A stretch of 64,000 nt of DNA, taken from Marinihelvus sp942491555 (GTDB lineage Bacteria; Pseudomonadota; Gammaproteobacteria; Xanthomonadales; SZUA-36). The position numbers and the translations under genes are program-made. The stretch spans positions 1,284,762 through 1,348,761 of the forward strand of contig CALOBN010000005.1 in assembly GCA_942491555.1 (NCBI GenBank). Reading direction: 5' to 3'. The notes beneath the pieces were generated by a model, which saw only the letters and a program-made list of their open reading frames with translations, was not told the origin of the DNA and did no database searches. Positions 44,408 to 52,444 of this stretch are shown here, one piece after another (positions within the stretch are counted from its first letter, which is position 1; each line of letters begins with the position of its first letter).

Positions 44408-44986
44408 ATGTCCGAGCGCTTCGCGATTATAGGCCTGGGTAACCCGGGCCCGAAATACGCTGAAACCCGGCACAACGCCGGGTTTTGGTTTTTGGATCGC
44501 TTGCTGGACAAAATGGCAGTGCCGTTGCGAACCCAGTCAAAGTTGCATGCAGAGATGGCGGCCGGCGAGCTGTTCGCCCACGACGTCATTCTGGCCAGGC
44601 CGACTACCTTCATGAACCACAGCGGTCAGGCGGTTCGGGCCCTGACCGATTACTACCAGATTCCTTCCAGGAACGTACTCGTCGCCTATGACGAGCTGGA
44701 TCTGCCTGTCGGAACTGTGCGTTTGAAACAGGGTGGCGGCCACGGCGGCCACAATGGCGTCCGCGATACGGCCCAACACCTGGGCGTTGCGGATTTTATG
44801 CGGCTGCGTATTGGCATCGGACACCCCGGTCATAAAGATGCAGTCACCGGCTACGTGCTGGGGCGCTGCCCCGTGGCCGAGCGGGCCGAAATTGATAACT
44901 CGATTGAGCGTGCGGTGGAGGTAATGCCACTCGTGCTTGCAGACCGGCTGCAGGAAGCGATGACCGCCCTGCATACCGCCAACTGA
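44408..44986 (+). CDS. pth: Peptidyl-tRNA hydrolase
   Basis: Recycles tRNA from dropped-off peptidyl-tRNA. GLGNPGPKYAETRHNAGF contains the catalytic His, and PTTFMNHSGQAV and YDELDLPVGTVRLK form the active-site region. 192 residues, typical. Starts 12 bases after rplY. Confidence 0.96.
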   Translation: MSERFAIIGLGNPGPKYAETRHNAGFWFLDRLLDKMAVPLRTQSKLHAEMAAGELFAHDVILARPTTFMNHSGQAVRALTDYYQIPSRNVLVAYDELDLPVGTVRLKQGGGHGGHNGVRDTAQHLGVADFMRLRIGIGHPGHKDAVTGYVLGRCPVAERAEIDNSIERAVEVMPLVLADRLQEAMTALHTAN

Positions 44987-45022
44987 TCGCCGGCATCACC
45001 GGCGCTTTAGGAGACCAGGATC

Positions 45023-46114
45023 ATGGGATTTCGCTGTGGCATTGTAGGCCTGCCGAATGTTGGCAAATCCACGCTGTTTAACGCGCTGACCGAGGCGGCA
45101 ATTGAGGCGCAGAACTACCCGTTTTGTACCATCGATCCCAACGTCGGTATGGTGCCCGTGCCCGATCCCCGCCTGGGTGAGCTGGCGGTCATCAACAAGC
45201 CGGAAAAGATCGTTCCCACAACCATGGAGTTCGTTGATATTGCCGGCCTGGTTGCCGGCGCGTCACAAGGCGAAGGCCTGGGCAACAAATTCCTCGCGCA
45301 CATCCGTGAGACCGATGCCATTGCGCACGTGGTGCGCTGTTTCGACAACGACGATGTGGTTCACGTGGAAGGGCGGGTGAACCCGGTCGCTGATGTGGAG
45401 ACAATCAATACGGAGCTGCAGCTGGCCGATCTGGAGTCGATTGAGAAAAGCCTGCACAAGGCAGAGAAGTTGCAGCGATCGGGTGATAAAGCCGTGCTCA
45501 AGCGAATAGCACTGCTGACCCGCCTGCGCGATGCGATTGATGCAACCGGCGGTCTTCGTGCCGTGGAATTGAGCGCGGACGAAGAGAAGGAAATCCGTTC
45601 CATGAACCTGCTGACGCGCAAGCCGGTCATGTACATCGCCAACGTTGATGAGGGTGGCCTGGTGGGTAACCCGCACCTGGATGCCCTGCGCGCGCATGTT
45701 GAAGGTGAAAATGCCGAGGTGGTCGCTGTGTGCGCCGGCATCGAGGCAGAGCTCGCCGGTCTGGAAGATGATGAGCGCGAAGAATTCCTCAATGACCTGG
45801 GTGTCAGTGAATCAGGCCTGTCCCAGGTTATTCATGCGGGCTACTCACTGCTGGGTTTGCTGACGTTTTTTACCGCCGGGCCCAAGGAGGTCCGTGCCTG
45901 GACCGTGCGCCGGGGTTCAACCGCGCCCCAGGCGGCGGGCAAAATCCACACGGACTTTGAGCGCGGGTTTATTCGCGCGCAGGTTATCGCTTTCGATGAT
46001 TACCTCGCCACCGGTGGTGAGCATGGCGCGCGGGAGGCCGGTAAACTACGCATGGAAGGCAAGGAATACATCGTGAAAGAGGGCGATGTGATTCTGTTTC
46101 GGTTCAACGTCTGA
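45023..46114 (+). CDS. ychF: Redox-regulated ATPase/GTPase YchF
   Basis: Obg-family P-loop protein that prefers ATP. G1 is GLPNVGKSTLFNALT; G3 is in VDIAGLVAGASQGEGLGN. A coiled-coil insert lies at about residues 130-180. The C-terminal TGS domain carries DFERGFIRAQVI. 363 residues, normal. AGGAGACC precedes the ATG. Confidence 0.96.
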   Translation: MGFRCGIVGLPNVGKSTLFNALTEAAIEAQNYPFCTIDPNVGMVPVPDPRLGELAVINKPEKIVPTTMEFVDIAGLVAGASQGEGLGNKFLAHIRETDAIAHVVRCFDNDDVVHVEGRVNPVADVETINTELQLADLESIEKSLHKAEKLQRSGDKAVLKRIALLTRLRDAIDATGGLRAVELSADEEKEIRSMNLLTRKPVMYIANVDEGGLVGNPHLDALRAHVEGENAEVVAVCAGIEAELAGLEDDEREEFLNDLGVSESGLSQVIHAGYSLLGLLTFFTAGPKEVRAWTVRRGSTAPQAAGKIHTDFERGFIRAQVIAFDDYLATGGEHGAREAGKLRMEGKEYIVKEGDVILFRFNV

Positions 46115-46235
46115 CGAGAAAGTTGCAGTTGGGACTTTTATGGCCATCCTTCTTTGGGGTATAAGGAACAGCACAGATGGTATGCATAGATAAATTTACC
46201 AGGATCCCTTGCTGAGATCAGGAGAACCACAGGCC

Positions 46236-46574
46236 ATGGCTCGTGCGAAGAACGATCGACAAGATACTGCCAAGTCCGATGCCGTCGTCGATGTGACGAA
46301 TGCGCGGATTGAAAGCCCGGTACCCTTGTCCCTCGCGGCCCGTCGGCGTCGCATCGAAAAGCTGCGTGAGCGTCAGGAACTAATGGCGCTTCTGGATGAC
46401 TTCGGTGATGGCGACCTCGACCTCGATTTGCTCGATGAGGATGACGATGATGTCGCGGCTTATGTGGCCATGGGTGATGCGGCAGAAGAAGATGAAGAGG
46501 CCGTCGACGCAGACGGTCTGGACGATGACGACGACTTCATCGACGATGACTTCGAAGATGAAGATGAGCAATAA
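46236..46574 (+). CDS. Small protein with basic helix and very acidic tail
   Basis: 112 residues, unrecognised. The middle is a basic helix (AARRRRIEKLRERQELMALL). The last 55 residues are mainly Asp and Glu, in runs, encoded by GAT/GAC repeats. The basic-helix part slightly recalls the PA3496-type small proteins of pseudomonads, a weak resemblance. AGGAGA lies 11 bases before the ATG. It stands alone between ychF and the tRNA-tuf operon. Confidence 0.65.
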   Translation: MARAKNDRQDTAKSDAVVDVTNARIESPVPLSLAARRRRIEKLRERQELMALLDDFGDGDLDLDLLDEDDDDVAAYVAMGDAAEEDEEAVDADGLDDDDDFIDDDFEDEDEQ

Positions 46575-46674
46575 GCTGAGGCGCTATCCCAGGCGCTGAT
46601 ATCAGTTCCCTCAAGGCTCTTGTCAGTAGGGCCGTTCAGCACTACAATCTCGCGCTGCTTTCCGTCGACTTATC

Positions 46675-46704
46675 TTGACGGCCTGACGGGTTGTCAGGCA
46701 AAAT
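46675..46704 (+). promoter_or_regulatory. Promoter of the tRNA-tuf operon
   Basis: TTGACG (46675-46680) and CAAAAT (46699-46704), spacer 18, followed by a GC-rich discriminator (AGGCGGC) as is usual for stringently controlled stable-RNA promoters. tRNA-Tyr begins 18 bp downstream. Confidence 0.6.
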
Positions 46705-46721
46705 AGGCGGCTTGCTTGTTT

Positions 46722-46806
46722 GGAGGGGTACTCAAGCGGTCAACGAGGGCAGACTGTAAATCTGCTGGCTATGCCTTCGGAGGTTCGAATCCTCCCCCCT
46801 CCACCA
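46722..46806 (+). tRNA. tRNA-Tyr (anticodon GTA)
   Basis: 85 nt with encoded CCA. Acceptor GGAGGGG pairs with CCCCTCC. Anticodon loop CTGTAAA. A long variable arm (GGCTATGCC type) is present, as expected for bacterial tRNA-Tyr. Confidence 0.96.
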
Positions 46807-47023
46807 CTATCCGCCCTGGCGGGCAGTTGGCAGGACACAATTTGGAACGACAACGGTTTAATAAACCTGGGCGTGGCGGGCCAGGCACGCGGAAATGAAC
46901 CCGCAGCCAAGCATGTCACGGTGTTGTCGTACCAACGAGATAAACAGAGGCAGGTTTCTGTTGTACTTCAGAAACATGCCGCGGTAGCCGGGAGCGGTGA
47001 GTTCTTAGGTGGGTTTCATTCAG
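46807..47023 (+). other. 217-nt spacer between tRNA-Tyr and tRNA-Gly with a hairpin
   Basis: No gene. A hairpin at 46949-46980 pairs GGCA-g-GTTTCTG with CAGAAAC-a-TGCC around an eight-base loop (11 pairs, one mismatch). It is part of the tRNA precursor transcript. Confidence 0.5.
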
Positions 47024-47097
47024 GCGGGTGTAGTTCAACGGTAGAACCTCAGCCTTCCAAGCTGATGATGTGGGTTCGATTCCCATCACCCGCTCCA
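47024..47097 (+). tRNA. tRNA-Gly (anticodon TCC)
   Basis: 74 nt with encoded CCA. Acceptor GCGGGTG pairs with CACCCGC. Anticodon stem TCAGC/GCTGA holds the loop CTTCCAA. Confidence 0.96.
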
Positions 47098-47162
47098 TGT
47101 GACACAGGCCACTGATCCGGCCGGCTCTCGTTAGCGGCGGGCAAACAGGATCAACGGTTTCC

Positions 47163-47238
<76 letters not shown>

Positions 47239-47298
47239 GCTATTAGTAGTTTGGCTTAATTTAATTTGGCACTGACAAGCGTATTTTCGGAGACACCA

Positions 47299-48489
47299 AT
47301 GTCCAAGGAAAAGTTCGAACGTAATAAGCCCCACGTGAACGTAGGCACGATTGGTCACGTGGACCACGGTAAGACGACGCTGACGGCGGCACTGACGAAG
47401 GTGTGTGCAGACGCGCGCGGTGGTGTGAGCAAGGCGTATGACCAGATTGACAACGCTCCTGAAGAGCGTGAGCGCGGCATTACGATTGCCACGGCGCACG
47501 TTGAGTATGAGACGGACGGTCGTCATTACGCGCACGTAGATTGCCCGGGACACGCTGATTATGTGAAGAACATGATCACGGGTGCGGCGCAGATGGACGG
47601 TGCGATCCTGGTGGTAAGTGCTGCTGACGGCCCGATGCCGCAGACGCGCGAGCACATTCTGCTGGCCCGTCAGGTGGGTGTTCCGTACATCCTGGTGTAC
47701 ATGAACAAGGCTGACCAGGTGGACGACGAAGAGCTGTTGGAACTGGTGGAGATGGAGATTCGCGAACTGCTGTCTTCGTATGACTTCCCGGGTGATGACA
47801 CGCCGATCGTAACCGGTTCTGCGCTCAAGGCGCTGGAAGGCGACGCTTCAGAGATTGGCGTTCCGTCGGTGCTGAAGTTGCTGGACGAGATGGACGCATA
47901 CATTCCTGAGCCGGTACGTGACACGGACAAGCCGTTTTTGCTGCCGATTGAGGACGTGTTCTCAATTTCTGGTCGCGGCACGGTGGTAACCGGACGTGTT
48001 GAGCGTGGTGTTGTGAAGGTCGGTGAAGAGATCGAGATCGTTGGTATCAAGGATACCGTGACCACGACCTGTACCGGTGTTGAGATGTTCCGCAAGCTGC
48101 TGGACGAAGGTCGGGCGGGTGACAACGTGGGCGTACTGCTGCGTGGCACCAAGCGTGATGACGTGGAGCGTGGCCAGGTACTGGCGCACAAGGGCACGAT
48201 CAAGCCGCACACCACTTTTGAGGCGGAGGTTTACATTCTGTCGAAAGAAGAGGGTGGTCGTCATACGCCGTTTTTCAAGGGCTACCGTCCGCAGTTTTAC
48301 TTCCGTACCACGGACGTAACGGGTGCGTGCGAACTGCCGGAAGGTGTTGAGATGGTCATGCCGGGTGACAACGTGCAGATGAAAGTCACGCTGATTAACC
48401 CGATTGCGATGGAAGAAGGATTGCGTTTCGCGATTCGCGAGGGTGGTCGCACGGTTGGTGCGGGCGTTGTCGCCAAGATCTTCGAATAA
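47299..48489 (+). CDS. tuf: Elongation factor Tu
   Basis: Delivers aminoacyl-tRNA to the ribosome. G1 is GHVDHGKTT, G3 is DCPGHADYVKNM and G4 is MNKADQVDD; domains 2 and 3 are complete to the terminal VVAKIFE. 396 residues. The ATG at 47299 gives the universal start SKEKFERNKPHVNVGTIGH. This is the tufB-type copy behind tRNA genes; no second tuf is in the window. Confidence 0.97.
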   Translation: MSKEKFERNKPHVNVGTIGHVDHGKTTLTAALTKVCADARGGVSKAYDQIDNAPEERERGITIATAHVEYETDGRHYAHVDCPGHADYVKNMITGAAQMDGAILVVSAADGPMPQTREHILLARQVGVPYILVYMNKADQVDDEELLELVEMEIRELLSSYDFPGDDTPIVTGSALKALEGDASEIGVPSVLKLLDEMDAYIPEPVRDTDKPFLLPIEDVFSISGRGTVVTGRVERGVVKVGEEIEIVGIKDTVTTTCTGVEMFRKLLDEGRAGDNVGVLLRGTKRDDVERGQVLAHKGTIKPHTTFEAEVYILSKEEGGRHTPFFKGYRPQFYFRTTDVTGACELPEGVEMVMPGDNVQMKVTLINPIAMEEGLRFAIREGGRTVGAGVVAKIFE

Positions 48490-48510
48490 CGGCCGCCCGG
48501 TAAGCGCTTC

Positions 48511-48628
48511 TTTCATCGCTTTGCGATGAAAACCGCCCTCACCGTGCAACGTAATTAGACTTGCTCTGGCGCTAACGCGCCAACCGCGAAGGAAGTAAAA
48601 AACCCCGGCGCTTTGGCGCCAGGGTTTG
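48511..48628 (+). terminator. Three stacked hairpins after tuf
   Basis: TTTCATCGC/GCGATGAAA (48511-48531), TGGCGC/GCGCCA (48567-48582) and AAACCC-C-GGCGC/GCGCC-A-GGGTTT (48600-48627, one mismatch). None has a run of T afterwards on the plus strand, though the third is preceded by six A. They probably mark the 3' end or processing of the tuf transcript before tRNA-Trp. Confidence 0.5.
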
Positions 48629-48734
48629 AAAGGACAAAGCGACCGGTGCCATGGGTGCCGGAAGCACAGAGACTGACCATTGAGGCTGGTGGCTCCCGGG
48701 AGTTGCCGGCTTCCTTGTCAGGAACAATTGGATT

Positions 48735-48810
<76 letters not shown>

Positions 48811-48851
48811 GTCCTAACGGCTGGCATACAAGACAGGAACGTGTTCTACGG

Positions 48852-49232
48852 ATGAACAGCAAGGCAGAAACAAGCCGGTCAGCCGCGCTAGACAGCATGC
48901 TGTTGTTGGTGGCGGTGATCATGCTTTTGGGTGGTATCGGAGCCTATTACTACTTCCAGGATGCGGCTAATTTGCCGGTTCGTGTGGGTGGTTTGATTCT
49001 CTGGTCAGTGCTGGCTGCCTGGGTTGCCGGTCAGTCTCATCAGGGCGGACGGTTTTACCGTTTCCTGCTGGAGTCGGATATTGAGCGCCGCAAGGTAGTT
49101 TGGCCGTCTCATCAGGAGACCTTGCAAACATCCTTGATGGTTATTGTTGTAACAATACTGATCTCCCTGTTTCTGGCGGGTGTTGATTGGTTGCTGGGGG
49201 CTCTGGTCCGCAGCCTTCTTGGAGGAGGTTGA
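48852..49232 (+). CDS. secE: Preprotein translocase subunit SecE
   Basis: Essential membrane subunit of SecYEG. The 126 residues have three membrane segments, the three-helix form found in E. coli. The conserved cytoplasmic amphipathic helix and hinge read ERRKVVWPSHQETLQTS. The ATG was placed at 48852, 41 bases after tRNA-Trp. nusG follows after two bases. Confidence 0.94.
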   Translation: MNSKAETSRSAALDSMLLLVAVIMLLGGIGAYYYFQDAANLPVRVGGLILWSVLAAWVAGQSHQGGRFYRFLLESDIERRKVVWPSHQETLQTSLMVIVVTILISLFLAGVDWLLGALVRSLLGGG

Positions 49233-49234
49233 TC

Positions 49235-49768
49235 ATGGCCAAGCGCTGGTATGTCGTGCATGCCTTTTCAGGTTACGAGAATACGGTAAAGAAGTCTCTG
49301 GCTGAGCGCATTGCGCGCGCCGGGATGGAAGAGTATTTCGGTGAAGTACTCGTGCCCACCGAAGAAGTGGTTGAAATGAAAGGCGGTCAGAAGCGTCGTT
49401 CTGATCGCAAGTTTTTCCCCGGCTACGTGCTGGTGGAAATGGAAATGACCGACGAGACCTGGCACCTGGTTAAAGACGTGCCGAAAGTGATGGGCTTTAT
49501 CGGAGGCACGGCCGACCGGCCGGCACCGATCAGTCAGCGCGAAGCAGATGCCATTTTGAACCGTGTTCAGGAAGGCGTCGACAAGCCGCGTCCGAAGGTG
49601 CTGTTTGAGCCTGGCGAAATGGTCCGGGTTGTGGACGGTCCGTTCAACGACTTTAACGGCGTGGTCGAAGAGGTTAATTACGACAAGAGCCGCCTGCGGG
49701 TGGCCGTACTGATTTTTGGACGTTCGACGCCGGTGGAACTGGAGTTCCATCAAGTCGAGAAATCCTGA
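49235..49768 (+). CDS. nusG: Transcription termination/antitermination factor NusG
   Basis: Binds RNA polymerase and couples it to Rho or ribosomes. An NGN domain (KRWYVVHAFSGYENTVKK, FFPGYVLVEMEM) is joined by a linker to a C-terminal KOW domain (GEMVRVVDGPFNDFNGVVEE). 177 residues. The start has a near-perfect ribosome-binding site, GGAGGAGG, six bases upstream. Confidence 0.97.
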   Translation: MAKRWYVVHAFSGYENTVKKSLAERIARAGMEEYFGEVLVPTEEVVEMKGGQKRRSDRKFFPGYVLVEMEMTDETWHLVKDVPKVMGFIGGTADRPAPISQREADAILNRVQEGVDKPRPKVLFEPGEMVRVVDGPFNDFNGVVEEVNYDKSRLRVAVLIFGRSTPVELEFHQVEKS

Positions 49769-49849
49769 AGCAAACGCATCTTAACGGATGCATAACTGAC
49801 GGGGAGCCTTGGCCCTTGTGGCCGGGCGCTTGAACCCGAGGAGTACAAT
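49769..49849 (+). promoter_or_regulatory. rplK leader (possible L1 autoregulatory site)
   Basis: 81 nt with GCATC/GATGC and GGCC/GGCC hairpins and CGGG/CCCG pairing next to the ribosome-binding site GAGGAG. In E. coli, L1 represses rplKA translation from this position. Correspondence is by position only. Confidence 0.35.
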
Positions 49850-50284
49850 ATGGCTAAGAAAATCCTGGCTTATATCAAGCTGCAGGTACCGGCCGGTCAG
49901 GCGAATCCGTCCCCACCCGTGGGTCCGGCGCTGGGTCAGCATGGTGTCAACATCATGGAATTCTGCAAGGCGTTTAACGCCAAGATGGCAGATGTAGAAC
50001 CGGGTCTGCCGATTCCCGTGGTGATCACGGTCTATGCCGACCGTAGTTTCACATTCATCACCAAAACGCCACCAGCCGCCGTGCTGTTGCGTAAAGCCGC
50101 GGGTATTCCCAAAGGCAGTGGTGAACCAAACACCAAGAAGGTTGGCAAAGTGACCCGGGCGCAGCTCGAGGAAATTGCCAAGACCAAAGAACCTGATCTG
50201 ACGGCTGCCGATATGGATGCGGCCGTGCGCACGATCGCCGGCTCAGCCCGCAGCATGGGCCTGGAAGTTGAGGGAGTCGAGTAA
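49850..50284 (+). CDS. rplK: 50S ribosomal protein L11
   Basis: Part of the GTPase-associated centre on 23S rRNA. The N-domain has LQVPAGQANPSPPVGPALGQ. The C-domain has GSARSMGLEVEG. 144 residues, close to the usual 142. The stop overlaps the rplA start by one base. Confidence 0.97.
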   Translation: MAKKILAYIKLQVPAGQANPSPPVGPALGQHGVNIMEFCKAFNAKMADVEPGLPIPVVITVYADRSFTFITKTPPAAVLLRKAAGIPKGSGEPNTKKVGKVTRAQLEEIAKTKEPDLTAADMDAAVRTIAGSARSMGLEVEGVE

Positions 50285-50976
50285 TGGCCAAGATGAGCAA
50301 ACGTAGCCGCGCGATCAACGAAATGGTGGATCGCAACAAGACTTATGGCCTCGACGAAGGTCTGGCACTGCTGAAAGAATGCAGCAAAGTCGGTTTCCGG
50401 GAGTCTGTGGACGTGGCTGTGCGCCTGGGTGTTGACCCGCGCAAATCGGATCAGAACGTTCGCGGTTCCACCGTGTTGCCCAACGGTACCGGAAAGGAAG
50501 TGCGCGTCGCGGTATTCGCCCAGGGCGAAAACGCTGAAAAGGCCAAAGCAGCCGGTGCAGATGTGGTCGGTATGGACGATCTGCACGACCAGATGAAAGA
50601 CGGTGATATCGACTTTGGCGTGGTCATTGCCACGCCCGATGCCATGCGTGTCGTCGGTAAACTCGGCCAGGTGCTGGGTCCGCGCGGTCTGATGCCGAAC
50701 CCCAAAGTGGGTACGGTGACGGCTGACGTTGAGACCGCGGTCAAAAATGCCAAGGCAGGCCAGGTGCGTTATCGCACCGATAAAGCCGGCATCATTCATA
50801 CGACGATCGGCAAGGCTGACTTTGAAACCGATGCGCTGAAGGCCAATCTGGCCGCGTTAATGGCGGATCTGTACAAGCTCAAGCCGGCTTCATCGAAAGG
50901 TCATTACTTCAAGAAAGTTGCGCTGTCCACGACCATGGGTCCGGGCATCGTGGTAGACGCTTCGAGCATCACGTAA
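50284..50976 (+). CDS. rplA: 50S ribosomal protein L1
   Basis: Forms the L1 stalk and represses its own operon. GRLMPNPK-like signature appears as LGPRGLMPNPKVGTVT, and the C-terminus has STTMGPGIVVD. 230 residues, normal. Confidence 0.97.
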   Translation: MAKMSKRSRAINEMVDRNKTYGLDEGLALLKECSKVGFRESVDVAVRLGVDPRKSDQNVRGSTVLPNGTGKEVRVAVFAQGENAEKAKAAGADVVGMDDLHDQMKDGDIDFGVVIATPDAMRVVGKLGQVLGPRGLMPNPKVGTVTADVETAVKNAKAGQVRYRTDKAGIIHTTIGKADFETDALKANLAALMADLYKLKPASSKGHYFKKVALSTTMGPGIVVDASSIT

Positions 50977-51074
50977 GCAAGACAAGGAATTTTGGTGGCG
51001 CAAGCGATTGCGTCACCGAAAGCGGCGGGCTGCACCCGGCGTCTTTTCAAACCACCGAAAGGGCATCGGGCCAA

Positions 51075-51220
51075 GGCCGTCAAAGACCGTAGGTATTGTT
51101 GACCCTGGAAAGAATCGGGGTCGCGGTTTAAGCGCAACCGGGTAACCGTTTGCAGCCTACGCAGATGGTGGAGCCCCCGCTACTGAATCGGGTTCGAAAG
51201 AGCCTGATCCCGTAGCGGGG
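51075..51220 (+). promoter_or_regulatory. L10 leader RNA with downstream hairpin
   Basis: GTAGG (51089-51093) can pair with CCTAC (51156-51160). Between them lies GGTT/AACC, and after them GCAGATGGTGGAGCCCC, the arrangement of the ribosomal-protein L10(L12)4 binding leader. A perfect 9-bp hairpin CCCCGCTAC/GTAGCGGGG (51175-51220) follows. GACCG/CGGTC lies closer to rplJ. It should let L10-L7/L12 repress rplJL translation. Confidence 0.75.
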
Positions 51221-51283
51221 TACCCACTGAACGAGTACTGGAATAGACCGGCTTTTCGGTCATAGGACTCCAGGAGGTAACCA

Positions 51284-51811
51284 ATGGCGCTCAATATTGA
51301 GCAAAAGAAGGCAGTAGTGGCAGAAGTGTCAGAAGTGGCACAGACCGCCCTGTCTGCTGTTGCGGCGGAGTATCGCGGTCTTACCGTTGAACAGCTCACC
51401 GACCTGCGTGTGAAAGCGCGTCAGGGTGGTGTGTATGTCAAGGTGGCCAAAAATACCCTCGTTCGCAGGGCCGTGGAAGGCACGGACTTCGAATGTCTGA
51501 ATGATGTACTGACAGGTCCCATCCTGTTGGCATTCAGCATGGAAGACCCCGGTGCCGCAGCGCGTCTGGTCAAGGACTATGCCAAGGAGCATCAACTGCT
51601 CGTGGCCAAGTCTGTAGCAATTGGTGGTGGATTGTACGACGCATCCGAACTGGATCGTCTGTCCAAGCTGCCTACCTACGACCAGGCAATTTCCATCTTG
51701 ATGGGCACGATGAAGGCCCCGGTCGAGAAATTCGTCCGGACGCTGGTCGCGCCGCACACCAAGCTGGTACGCACTATCGCAGCCGTACGAGACGCAAAGC
51801 AGTCTGCTTAA
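51284..51811 (+). CDS. rplJ: 50S ribosomal protein L10
   Basis: Stalk base protein that anchors L7/L12 dimers. The N-terminus ALNIEQKKAVVAEVSEVAQ and the rRNA-binding KVAKNTLVRRAVEGT are typical. 175 residues, slightly longer at the C-terminal helix than the E. coli protein. CAGGAGG precedes the ATG. Confidence 0.96.
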   Translation: MALNIEQKKAVVAEVSEVAQTALSAVAAEYRGLTVEQLTDLRVKARQGGVYVKVAKNTLVRRAVEGTDFECLNDVLTGPILLAFSMEDPGAAARLVKDYAKEHQLLVAKSVAIGGGLYDASELDRLSKLPTYDQAISILMGTMKAPVEKFVRTLVAPHTKLVRTIAAVRDAKQSA

Positions 51812-51867
51812 GTAATTTTAACCTGTGGGCCTTGTGCCCCGTTTGACAATAGATTGGAGAGACGACA

Positions 51868-52248
51868 ATGGCCGTTTCAAAAGAAGATATCCTCGACACG
51901 ATCGCTAACATGTCTGTAATGGACGTGGTTGAACTGATCGATGCCATGGAAGAAAAATTCGGTGTAACCGCTGCTGCCCCCGTGGCCGCTGCGGCTGCTC
52001 CTGCTGCTGGTGGTGACGCCGGTGCTGCAGAAGAACAGACCGAATTTGACGTGGTACTGACTTCCTTCGGCGCCAACAAGGTTCCAGTGATCAAAGCAGT
52101 TCGTGAGATCACCGGTCTGGGCCTGAAAGAAGCCAAAGACCTCGTTGAAAGCGCTCCTTCCCCCATTAAGGAAGGCGTTGCGAAATCTGACGCTGAAGAA
52201 ACACAGAAGAAACTCGAAGAAGCTGGCGCTTCTGTCGAGGTCAAGTAA
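51868..52248 (+). CDS. rplL: 50S ribosomal protein L7/L12
   Basis: Multi-copy stalk protein that recruits translational GTPases. An N-terminal dimerisation domain, an Ala-rich hinge (AAPVAAAAAPAAGG) and the C-terminal domain (VLTSFGANKVPVIKAVREIT, GLKEAKDLVESAP) are complete. 126 residues. Confidence 0.97.
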   Translation: MAVSKEDILDTIANMSVMDVVELIDAMEEKFGVTAAAPVAAAAAPAAGGDAGAAEEQTEFDVVLTSFGANKVPVIKAVREITGLGLKEAKDLVESAPSPIKEGVAKSDAEETQKKLEEAGASVEVK

Positions 52249-52282
52249 TTCTCTGCGCCCTTACGGGACAGAGACAGGTTCT

Positions 52283-52309
52283 GGCTGGGGATTTCGGTCC
52301 CCGGCCTTT
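52283..52309 (+). terminator. rplL-rpoB attenuator
   Basis: Stem GGCTGGGGA / TCCCCGGCC (one G-T pair) with loop TTTCGG and a short T3 tail, 35 bp after rplL. It occupies the position of the partial terminator that lowers rpoBC transcription in E. coli. The remaining 130 bp before rpoB show no other clear signal. Confidence 0.65.
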
Positions 52310-52444
52310 ACCCGTTTGTGAATTGCCGCCCCGGCGGCCATTCCAAAAGACCGTGATCACCGGCGGACTATTTCGCGGGTTGATTGCCAAAGAATTTTTG
52401 AGCCGTCCCAGCTTCGGGCCGGCACAGTTTAGGCGGTGCCAAAC

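Noticed and set aside
48490..48734. Possible REP element or CRISPR-like repeats after tuf
   Set aside because: The three hairpins differ from each other in sequence and spacing, so they are not repeats of one unit.
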